A DNA stretch of 42,212 nt from Rhizophlyctis rosea (taxonomy: Eukaryota; Chytridiomycota; Chytridiomycetes; Rhizophlyctidales; Rhizophlyctidaceae), in the NCBI GenBank assembly GCA_027596075.1, contig JADGJC010000329.1:1-42212 (forward strand). The letters run 5' to 3'. Position 1 is the stretch's first letter. The number at the start of each line of letters is the position of its first letter. A program made the translations under genes and the position numbers. The notes below the pieces were generated by a model that ran no database searches, had not been told where the DNA came from, and saw only the letters and a program-made list of their open reading frames with translations. Shown here piece after piece: positions 22,474-33,100 of this stretch.

Positions 22474-23554
22474 GCGTTGCACTACAAGGACACCCAACAG
22501 TTTCATGACGGTCTCATACGCTCAAACACGTCCTTCACCATCATTCCGTATTTAATGAAACTGGTGAGTGGTATGGTTAGAGAGGAGGAAGCCAAGCCCT
22601 TTATATGGGGGGATGGGGTCACATGAAGGGTCAGGAGTGACTTGTTTCAAGCGGTCAAATTCATAAGCAAGGGTAGCCGCCGGGCCAGGAAGGAGAGTGC
22701 CACCAAGGGCTCCGCGGCACTATGTCTCAGATGTCAGGAAGCTAGACTGTTTAGGGAGACATGAAATGGCATTGGGGAGAGGGGGCCTTTCTTACGGTCT
22801 GTCGGCAAAGGTGGTGCCTTACGGTGATCAAGAAAGTGTCCTTTCGTCAGTTGGGAGTAAAACGTCAAACGTGTCAAGTTCGTGAAAGTCGCTAAGGAAG
22901 AAAGGGGATTGCAATCATTGCATTTTGAATTTGGGACTTTTGAGTGGCGTGGCGTTGCTCCTTGCTTCGGTGGGCGAAAGTGCCAGCACAAACGGACTCC
23001 TTACTTAGGCCTACCTGGTCAGTGGTCACACCTGCAACTTTGTGGGTGACCTGGGAAAAGGAACTTACCCACTTTTGCTTTGTCAACTTGCATCTTGCAA
23101 CCAACTTACCAACCCCACCGTGTGGCTCCTCTTGCCGACGTGCGTCAAACGCAGGGACCTTCTGTCTGGACATTGTAAGCCCCAGGCTGCTCGCTCTTCT
23201 TGCGGGAGCGTGGAAAAGAATTCACGCAATGCCTCATTGTCGCTGCCACTCGGACACCCTCAAGTCGCAAAGTTGGGCAGGACTAACTATTTACTTCTAG
23301 CTTCCTGTGTTTCGGGACATAGTGACATATTTGCGAAATCGTCAGAACTGTTTGGACCGCATTGTAAACGTTGCCCTTGACACCGCTTCCTGAACCCACG
23401 CCAAACAACCAAATTCCACTCAATACCATACACCGTCCACTACCACCGACAGTCTTCATAACCTGTCTATCACCTATCCTTGAGTTGCTCCTAACAGGAG
23501 TCTCCACACCCCTTAGGCGCCGCCCCTACTGCTCATTACCCAAAACCGCCCAAA
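22474..23554. other. Upstream region of the cyclase gene
   Basis: Only short mutually overlapping frames are seen. The last 150 bases are C-rich and G-poor, typical of a fungal 5' leader. Confidence 0.5.
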
Positions 23555-26000
23555 ATGCGCCGCCCGTCAGTGGACTCAACAACATCCAACACCCCTTCCG
23601 TCATTACAAATGTCACCTCCGCAACCCAACCCCTCGACCACCCAAACCCCTTCGCACCGCAGGCCGGCGCACCAACATCACCAACATCCTCCTCAACCCC
23701 CAAAATAATTCTCCATACCTCCCATCGCCGGTCCTCCGTCCCATCCCTAGCCCAACGTCCGGGCTTCCTCCGTGACAGCGTGCAATCCTCCAATGGTGCA
23801 ACAAATGGGGTTGGTGGAGGTCCATATACAGCTCGATTGGTGTATCATACATCGCATGGTGGGAAGATGAACTTTAGGCTGGATGAGGAGATGACAAATA
23901 TTGGACGGAAGGATGATAATAATATTGTGTTGACTTGTGCGAAGATTTCGAAGTATCATGCTGTTATTAAGAGGGGGGAGAAAGGGTGAGTTTCTTGCAT
24001 GTGCTGATGTGAGGGAAGAGGGGGAACAGTGCGGAATGGGGCTCAAAGCAGGTTTGGGGCAACGAAGGTGGAGGGTGTGGGATTCCATCTGTACAATTCT
24101 ACTGCAGGGCTTGCGTGATTTTGCAGACTTGAGAATCAGTGTCACGGATGTTGGGACCTTGACTGATGCGCAATCAGTTCTCTGGAAATGAACGTTGATA
24201 CTAATCCATTTTCATTTCAATCATCAGATACCTGCTAAAAGACCGAAACTCATCAAATGGTGTAAAGGTCAATGACATACCCATCCAACCAGGAACATTC
24301 AGCCACTTATTAAAGCATCAAGATGTGATCTTGATTGGTACCATCTCCCTCATCTTTGTCGAAGACCGACCACCACCCACTCCCGCTGCCACACCTCCAA
24401 CATCGCTCACATCCAGTCCTATTCACAACCGTACCTCCCTGCACCCCACCAGCCCCACAACAACAACCCAAGACGACAGCTACCTCCAACTCGTAACCAT
24501 CCTCCCCTCCGAACAAAAATATGAAGAGACTGTCACCATCCGCGCCGAACTCCCTGCCGACGACGACACAGACGACTTCCTCAAAATATCCGCCCTAACA
24601 AATCTCGAAACCCTCAAGCAGGACTACGAAAAGCTCCGCCTCGCTTACGAACTCTCCAAACTCAGCGTCACAAACGACATCACATCCCTTCTTGCCAAAT
24701 CCCTCAACCTCATGTTTGAAATCCTCCCTGTCGATCGTGGCGTCGTGTTGCTTGTCGATAAGAATACGGGGATATTGGCGACACATTATGTCAAATTGAG
24801 GGAGGGGAAGGCGAATGAGGAGCGGGAGATTTTGCTGAGTAGCACGATTTTGAGGAAAGTTTATTATACGAGAAAGTGTCTTATTACGAGTGACGCTTGC
24901 GAGGATCCATTGTTGGGGAAGGCGGCTAGTGTCAAAACGGGGCAGATCCGGAGTGTGATTTGTGTGCCACTCATAGCACACAAGACCGTGCATGGGATCT
25001 TGCATCTAGATTCACACACGCGGATCAACTCCTTTTCCGCGAAGGATCTATCATTGGTGAAAGCGGTGTCGAATCAAACGGCATTAGCGATCGAGAATAC
25101 GATATTGGTGAAGGAGGTGGAGATGAAAGCCAGGGTTGAGGAGCAGTTGAGCCGATTCTTGCCGGGACATGTGGTGGAGAGGTTGATGGAGGGTGGGAGG
25201 AAGGGAGGGGAGATTATCAGGAAGGGGGGACGGATGACGGAGGGGACGATTGTGTTTGTTGATATTAGGGGTTTTACGAATTTGAGCGAGAAGTGTGGGA
25301 CGGGGGAGGTGGTGAATTTATTGAATGATTATTTTGAGAGGGTGGGTGTTGATTGTTTTTCTTTGCGATTTTATTTTTGGGGGGAATTCCGCTTGAGACC
25401 GCCCGTTTTTTGCATTAAAATTCTGACATTCTGTGCTGGTTTCGCTTACACAGCTGGTGAAAATTGTATTCAAGTACGAAGGGGTGGTGGACAAGTACAT
25501 TGGTGATGCCCTCATGGCAGCGTTCGGGACGTTGGATCACGAAACGGATTCAGAGTACCGGGCCGTGGCAGCCAGTTTGGAATTTGTGCAGGCAATCGAG
25601 GAGATGAATGTTGGCAGGGTTCGGGATGGGAAGGAGGCGATCAAGATTGGCGTTGGAGTCAATACCGGTGAGTGAGGATTGTTCAAAGTGGCAACATTGG
25701 TTATGTACAATTGGACATGTTCGATTTCCTCATCGACATCCATCAGGTGAACTGCTAGCTGGCTTCATAGGCTCCCAGCAACGTCTTGAGTACACCTGTA
25801 TCGGCGACACAGTCAACACCTCCTCACGTATTTGTTCAATGGCGAGCGTTAACCAAGTTTTAATTTCGGAAACGACATATAGGGCCGTTAAGGGGCGGGT
25901 GGAGGTGGAGAGTGTCGGGATGAGACAGTTCAAGGGGAAGCAGAAGGAGGTCATGGTGTATGAAGCGACGGGGTTGGTTGAAGTGGAGGAGAATTTATGA
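23555..26000 (+). CDS. FHA-GAF-class III adenylyl cyclase (670 aa)
   Basis: Predicted soluble enzyme making cAMP from ATP. Exons: 23,555-23,985, 24,228-25,341, 25,454-25,667, 25,747-26,000, all in phase. After a Ser/Pro-rich leader comes an FHA domain (about 92-190; IGRKDDNNI, ISKYHAVI and NSSNGVKVN are its phosphothreonine-binding loops). A GAF domain follows (about 255-420; DRGVVLLVDKNTG, RSVICVPLIA, LAIENT), then a linker and the cyclase domain (484-655). Metal-binding aspartates are D489 (VFVDIRGF) and D533 (YIGDALMAAFG). Base-selecting residues are K529 and T603, the Lys/Thr pair of class IIIb adenylyl cyclases. N610 and R614 stabilise the transition state. All catalytic positions are present, so it should be active, probably as a homodimer. 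It has no membrane segments and no LRR or Ras-binding region, so it is not the Cyr1-type fungal cyclase. The GAF ligand and FHA partner are unknown. Confidence 0.92.
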
Positions 26001-26593
26001 TATGGGATGTGACTGGGGGACCGGGGTGGGATTGTTGGTATTCGGTTGGCGGATATTTAACGTTCTTCGTGTGTTTTGACGGTCTGTCGGGGAGTGTAGT
26101 TTTCTGGCAGGTTGTTGGGAGGGGAGTTGTATTTTTTTTCGTTATCGCAGGATAGCGGGCGAGAGCCCTCAAACGCCTCATTTATTTCGTTCCTGTATTC
26201 GCGGAATGTCCCCTGTACTTTGTGCTGCCAGTATGATGGCGGAGGGGTGGGTCATGTTCCGAGGAGTGTATATAAAGATAGAATCAGGAATGAGAGCTAT
26301 GTATTTTTGTGTTTATTTCATATCTCTTTGGCTGATCCAAGTTCGTGCTTTTGTGACTGGACTTTGAAGTTGACATCATCTTACCAATGGACAGCCGTCC
26401 GCCTTCTGTCTTCCCTTTTTAGGGTGTGAAACATCGGAAGGTGGGATGCTGGATAACAATCTACAGTGTACAAACTCGCATGATACTTTTGAAACTTTGC
26501 GCTATATTACCAGTTTACTGCTTATGTAAAACTATAAACATAAATTTACAAATAATAGTAACAATCTGAAGGATTGCAAGTCCATGCCGCTCC
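26001..26593. other. Convergent intergenic region
   Basis: It lies between the 3' ends of the cyclase (+) and LRR (-) genes. It is A/T-rich toward 26,500, as expected for 3' UTRs. No gene is seen. Confidence 0.5.
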
Positions 26594-28379
26594 TCAATCA
26601 TACAGCACAATCAAGTCCCCACGGCCCACATCAAAGTTGGGTTCCGAAAACGCGGCATATGGCAACTTCCCATGACGCTCCACCGCCGAAACTTGCACCA
26701 TCTCGCTCTTCTCTTCGCAGGTGTGTACACATCTCACTACGTTAACTCCCGGCCCTTTGCCGCATTCTCCACCGCCACCCCACAGGCGTTTCTGCGACGT
26801 GCTGGCGTCCACCTTCATCTGATCACACTGACAAGCCTCGCAGAACCCACCACCACCATGAATGGACTCGACGCCCCACTCAACATCCATCCTTTGTGCG
26901 TCGAAATCGTCGTATCGGCCTGCACAGCACGATGTGGGACAGAGCCATGATGGACACCACAGGACGGCGAGGAGATGGCAAGTCATGATGCTTCCTCCTG
27001 TGCACCACCAGCATACGACTATGCAAAGGAGAAGGACACAAAGTGCGGCAGATATGGTGATTGCCAACATGTCGGTCATCGAGGAGTACTTTTGGTCTGA
27101 TGTCGATACAGGGGTTGCGGCGGCGGAGGTTCCTGATGGTGATGCCGCTGATGGTGTTGGTGCGGTGGGGTCTGGGCATGATGCCAACTTCTCTTGCACG
27201 CATGGGGGCAATCCAGATGAGCAGATGTCGCTCGATCCTGCGTCGGCGCATAGGCCCGAACCGTTCGTCTCGCATTGGGCCAGGGACATCGTACCTGAAG
27301 GTAGAAGCGGCGCAGGGCCACAGAAGTTGTTGTCGCCAAGTTCACTATGTGAATGAAAAAGAGGGGTACATGAGAACGAACTCAGCTTCTGCGCAATGTA
27401 TCTGAAAACGTCAGCTCGTTGCACTCACATCGAAGACAATTGTGTGAGACGTGAAAGATTGAAAACTCTGCCGGTGAATGAATTTCCTCCCACCCATCTG
27501 CATATTTCATAACTGCATCAGTTCTGCACATGATCTCGCGAGTGCATACCAGATACTCACAATGCCCTGAGCTTGCTGGCACCAGATAAGTCCGGGAGAG
27601 TTCCAATGAATAGGTTTGCTGACAAATCGCTACTGACCGTCAGTTGCCTGTTGAATGCATGACTCGTTAACGACTCCTATACTCACACTAGCAACAGCTC
27701 TGACAACCTAATGAATCCCGCCGGCAAGTAGCCATGCAATCCTCTTCCGTCCAGGAATCTGAATACAAAACAGAGTACGTCAGTATGTGTTTTGAATCGC
27801 GGCTCCCAACGAACCAACATACAATGCCGTCAATTGATTCAGTTGAAAGAGTGTGTCGGGGACTTGAGCTAAGATTCTGTCGCCAATCAGATCACTTCCA
27901 GATCTGGCGTGTGTTCCGATTCCGAAATTTCTGTGAAAACCTGCCTGTCAGGACGTTCGACGTTTACGAAAATGATGTCGATGGGACATGACCACGTACA
28001 GTGCTCGGACATTTCCATTGACATCACAGAAAATCGAATCTCCGCTGGCAAAGTCTGGCAAGCCAGGTGGCCGGACTTCACCACGACAGCAGTTGCTTCC
28101 TAACATGATTGTTGTCCTTCAGCATTCATCTTCGATCGGAGATCCACACTTGCAACCAACCTTTCGACCACGGATATGTCACGTTCCAATACTGTGAATA
28201 GGTTGGCATCATTGAGCATGTGGGCATCATCCGTAGCGTGTGCATGGATTGCGTACCTCCAATGTTGCCTCAACTAGGGCGCAATCTGAGTTCTCTGCGA
28301 CCACTACTCCAACCAGAAGGAGCAGCAACGACACCACCGCTGGGAGAGATATTCCCAAGGACCGTAGCCAGGAACGCAT
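26594..28379 (-). CDS. LRR single-pass membrane protein, one exon per repeat (441 aa)
   Basis: Exons: 28,379-28,257, 28,191-28,161, 28,099-28,000, 27,930-27,823, 27,758-27,687, 27,632-27,561, 27,497-27,429, 27,344-26,594, all in phase. The signal peptide (LPAVVSLLLLLVGVVVA) is followed by an N-terminal cap with SNCCRGEV and SIFCDVNGNVRAL. Leucine-rich repeats come next: LAQVPDTLFQLNQLTAL, LHGYLPAGFIRLSELLL, LFIGTLPDLSGASKLRAL, LWVGGNSFTGRVFNLSRL and LGDNNFCGPAP. A Cys/Pro/Ser-rich stalk precedes the membrane segment (about 284-305, LAITISAALCVLLLCIVVCWW). The cytoplasmic part is Cys-rich and ends with YAAFSEPNFDVGRGDLIVLYD, split as YAAFSEPNFDV and GRGDLIVLYD, which resembles the start of an SH3 domain. 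No kinase domain is present. It is likely a cell-surface recognition or adhesion protein. The GTTGGT donor of exon 2 is unusual. Confidence 0.82.
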
Positions 28380-30138
28380 CTTAGCACGATCCGATGTGAG
28401 AAGATGCACCACGTATCGTGGTACGGGAACGTGCAGATTGGGGTCCGCTGATGTTTTCGAAAGGGATAGGAGCCGCACAGTACAGAGGAATAGAGTTATG
28501 TCCTAGAAGACAGTCGCGTTTGGGACAGCCGAGATGTCGCTACAGACGCTGTCAAGAGATGGGAATCTTGGACCTGGAAGAATGTCGAGTTCGCGTGAAG
28601 ATGCTCCCCTTGAGGTGATATAGGTGTGTGGGTGAGTGTGGAATAGAATGAATAAGTGTGAGTATGAAGAGTGCGGTGTGAGTTACATGATCTGTGCCTC
28701 CGATTGCATCCCAACTTTCACACTTTCTCCCATCTGACTGACGCGGTGTGTAATGGAGGGTATCATACTATCAGGATTATGGTGATAGCCTTTTTTCGTC
28801 CACGGCCGGGGGGGGGATCATTGCATGATTGTGCGCACTTACTCATCATACTCATCATGGGTTCCTTCCATTATCATCATTCATCATGTTCCACTGTTCC
28901 ATCTTTGCCTCAGTGTCCTGCCCCAATCAGTCAAAAGTCCTTTCACCACTCACCACTCACCACCACCACATTCCCACGCAAACAGTCGTTACCGGTGTGT
29001 CTGAGTGTGCTAGTATGTGTGATACACAAATGTATCGGTGACAACTGTCCCAGATGGGGCCAGACTGAGAATGGGGGGTCCGTCCCGGAGCGGTGTGCAC
29101 CATGCAACAAGAAAGTAAACAAAAGGGAAGTGTTCCAATCAGCGTGATAATCACGCGTCATGGCTGCGCGGTGAGACCTCCGATCGGTGGTGACCACTGA
29201 CCAGCTAACCCAATCATCGACATTATCATCACGTTCCAGCTTGTTTGTTGCAACGCATAGTACGCATCGATTACGTGAGCAATGCAACAATCAAAACTAC
29301 AATCTGCAATAGGTACATACGAAGAGCACATCATGGTCAACAGACTAGCATATACCCAATTGTCCTCTTTCCTTTCCCTGAGACCGGGCTGGGCCTAAGT
29401 GAGGGATGCTAAGGATCACTGGTTGACGTAGGTTGTATTGTAGTGACTGAAGCAACGTGGGAAAGTAGTCATCTCTGTGTGGCAGCACTTGCTTCTTACG
29501 CCAAACCTGGGATTGGGGTTTGAGCTTTCATGAGGCGATGCTAAACCTTCATCTGAAGTGCTTCCCAGCATTCGCGCCCAAGATGGTCCAAGATCACAGA
29601 ATTCTCATGCTGTTGCACACTGTAGCCATCATTTTCCAAGAGCACTGAACCAAATTTTCATTAAAAGTACAAATCAGCGAAGGTTTCTCCAAACCATAAC
29701 AAACTAAAAAAAGACAAAACGGGACTAATGTAGATTCGCGTGGCTGGACTCGTAAACATAGAAAAAGGTGATTGCCGCGCAAGTGCGGCTGGTGTTCCGC
29801 CAATCCATAGAATAAGGCATGTGTACTACATTCGTCTATCGGGCGAGCGGTGGTCCCGTCAATGAGAATTCCAAAAAACAAAAATCCCTTCCTAGCTCGT
29901 GTGTGGAAAATTCGAGCCATGTAACCCGTGGAATCATCGGTAAAAACCTCGCTGAAAGTGAAATCACAAAAGGGATAAAAAAACAACAGAGTGGAAAAGA
30001 AAGAAACAAAAGATCAAAAAACTAAACTAAAGGGGTGGTTTGTTGTGTCCTCGATTTGGCGGGGAATGTTGCTAGGCGTATGGGGACAGTCTCCTCCATT
30101 TGGCGGGGACTGTTGTGGGCGTTTGGGGACAGTATCCT
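28380..30138. other. Region between LRR and giant genes
   Basis: It contains the LRR promoter and the 3' UTR of the giant gene. Visible features are a G9 run near 28,808, a CATCAT-rich stretch near 28,840-28,890 and a 43-bp tandem repeat starting at 30,055. Open frames (for example 28,671-29,147 + and 29,594-29,986 -) carry no domain-like text. Confidence 0.45.
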
Positions 30139-30155
30139 CTATTTGGCGGGGACGG
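30055..30155. repeat. 43-44-bp tandem repeat crossing the giant gene's stop codon
   Basis: Units begin TTTGGCGGGGA at 30,055, 30,099 and 30,142, with GGGGACAGT near the end of each full copy. The third, partial copy overlaps the last codons (PVPAK) and stop of the minus-strand gene. Confidence 0.75.
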
Positions 30156-33100
30156 GGATGTTGCTGGTGGTGGTTCTGGTGTTGGTCTTTCGGGTGACAC
30201 GGCCATCAGCGTGACGGGTGGTGGTAATGGTGACGACTTTGGTAATTACTCGTCCGTCCGGTTCGCGGGTAACTGTGGTCTTGACTTCGACGTTAGAACC
30301 GTCTTCGTTGGTGTGCGTTTCAGATTTCTCAGAGAGTACCCCAGCTTGTTGGGCAGAGCTTGTGGCGGTGGAAGTAGAGGCTGGGGCAGATGGCGGAACG
30401 ATGGTAGTGTTGGTAGTGATGGTAGAACTGCCGTTGCTGGCAGCAGGAGGGGCAGGCGCGGGGGTAGGAGTGGGAGTGGGCTGCTCTTCAGTGATCCTTG
30501 GCAAAGTGTTTGAGGTGGTACCGTCTTGGCTGTTGATACTGGAGATTGATCTCCTGTCGCCACCAGATCCACCGGACTTGTTGGAGCGGATGGAGCGTTG
30601 CGAACGACGCCTCATCAAAGAAACATTACGGGCAGGGATACCACGGATGGAACCTTGTTCCGCAGCCGCAGCCTTGCGCTCTTGCCACCCAAGCCAGTGC
30701 TTGCCGCCAACCTTTGCAACAGTTTGACTAGGGCCTGACCTGATGGGCGTCAAGATGGTGATAGGGAACAAACCACGACGACGGCCGTGCGTGATGTTTT
30801 GACCACGAGCCCAACCGTCCCCGAATTCGCGTTCAATACCAACAAGATCGCCGACTTGCATGGGCATTTCATCCGGGCGGATGGGAGTGTAAGCGGTCAC
30901 GACAACGTGGGAGGTAGGTGCGGGCGGGTGGTAGGCGCTAAGATCGGGTACGTCATCTTCTTCAATCGAATCAAAGCTTGGGACTTGGTGGTTCCAGGTG
31001 GCGCCAGAACGACGAATTTGATCTTGGTGACGTGGAGAACGAGACGCTCCACCGGTCAAGATGACTGGGTCCTGTACGCGAGTAATGGGCAATCGGCTGC
31101 GGGCAGTCGAAGACCTGGTTTCGGTGGTAACGGGAGTAGAAGTGGAAGCGGGAGCAGGGGTAACGACGGGTTCGGATTCGGTGGTGGGTTGTTCAGTAGT
31201 TTCGGTGGACTCGGTGTCCTTCTTCCCGGATCCCGTGGCTGCAGCTGCATTGATAATCAGCATCTGTTCGGTTACATGTCATGGCTAAATCAAAGATATC
31301 ACTTACCCAAAAGAGCTGCGCCAGCACCCTCCACTGCCTTCTCCGCAGTGGTAGCCACACCAACAGCTCCTTCAACTACTCTAGTGAACCATCCCTTCCG
31401 TGCCTGACCCGCCTCGGTGTCCACAGTGGCAGCAGCATCATCGTTTGCGGCCGGCTCAACATATTGCCCGTACTTGCCAATGTATTCTGGATCCGTCTCG
31501 TAGCCCTCTTTCACCAAAGATCTAAACTTCCGAATGGTTTCCTCAGTGTGCGGCTTCTTCGTGTACTCAAGCCAGTCCCAGTAAGTCAACCATCCGGCAC
31601 CATCAATGTAAGTCGCCCCACTGATATCATCAATGATCATGCTGTGATGCTTGGGGTGCTGCCCGTACTTTGCAATGAAGTCTGGGTTCTCCTCCCATCC
31701 CGCCGGAACCTGACTTTCGAACTCCCTCCTCGTCTCATCCGAGTGGGTGCGGTTGAAATGTCCCAACCAGTCTTCGTAACGGTACCAGACACCATCCACA
31801 AGGGCCGCCCCATCGACCTCCTTCAAGATCCTCCTGAACCGATAGTTCTTGCCATACTTGGTGACGAATTCCGGGTTGGTATCCCATCCATTCACTACCC
31901 TAGTGGCGAAAATCTCACGGTTGATGGGCGAGTCCATCCTATCCTCATGCTCCAACCAGTCTTCGTACACGAGCCACCCAACACCGTCAATGTACGTCGC
32001 ACCCTCCACTTCATCCAAATCTTCGACTGTACCGTAACGCTCCAGGACCTCGGGGTGTTGTTCCCAACCGGGTTGGACCAATCCCAAGAACTCTTGGCGA
32101 GTTTCGGGAGTGTCGGTCTTATGGGTATGTTCGAGCCAATCGTGGAACATGAGGTAACCGACCTCAGGAACCAAAACCGCTCCCTCAGGGCCATCCGCAT
32201 CGGTTTCGGGTGCAACCGATTGAGCGAGACCAGCGAAATCCCTTCTAGCGCTCTCATCATCCTCCCTGTTCGAATGCTTCACCCATTCCTCATACGTAAG
32301 GTACCCAACCCCAGGAACGAACGCCTTCTTGATTACGTTCACTATCCTACGAATGGAGAAGGTAGGCTGCTCATTCTCGTCAACGGACCGCACGATGAAC
32401 TTGCTGCGGTACTCTGGCGCATTCTCGTACCCATCCGTCACTAAGCTATCAAACTCTTGCTTGGACTCGGGTGTTTCAGACTTGCCAGTGTGGTTCAGCC
32501 ATTCGATGTAGGTCAAGTAACCGATTCCGGGAATCAAGACGGCCGGAGGGAGGTGGCCAGTGGATTTGAGATGCTTGACCAGGAAGTCCTCGTCGCGCTC
32601 GTAGCCGGGTTTGACGAGTTGTTGGAATTCCCGGCGAGAGTCCTCGTTGTCGGGCTTGTTGTGGTGGTGGAGCCATTCGGTGAAGGTCAAATAGCCGACG
32701 GTGGGGACCAAGACGGCTTGGGGCAATGAGACGGATTCTTTGTCGCCGGTCGTGGTGGTCTTGGTGGAAGGAAGGGTGTAGGGTTCAAGGTTGGCGATAG
32801 TTGTTGATGGTGGAGAAGAGCTCCTGCTGTTGACAAAGCGCATGATGTAGTCGCGGTCGGACTTGTACTCCGGCGTGACCAACGATCCAAACTCGTTCCG
32901 ACTTTCTTCATTATCAGGCTTGTTGAGATGCTTCACCCACTCTTCGTAGGTCAGGAACCCAACACCGGGAACATTCACAGCCTCCGGCACATTGATAACA
33001 TTCCCATTTTGGTCCTTTACCACAAAGGTGGTCTTGCGCAAGCTACGGATAATGCGTTGGAGGTATGTTTCATCCCTTTCGTACCCAGGCGTGACCAGAC

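Noticed and set aside
23555..26000. Guanylyl cyclase
   Set aside because: The base-selecting positions are Lys and Thr, as in class IIIb adenylyl cyclases, not the Glu and Cys of guanylyl cyclases.
26862..27356. 164-codon plus-strand open frame
   Set aside because: It is antisense to the last LRR exon, whose membrane segment and splice phases are well supported.
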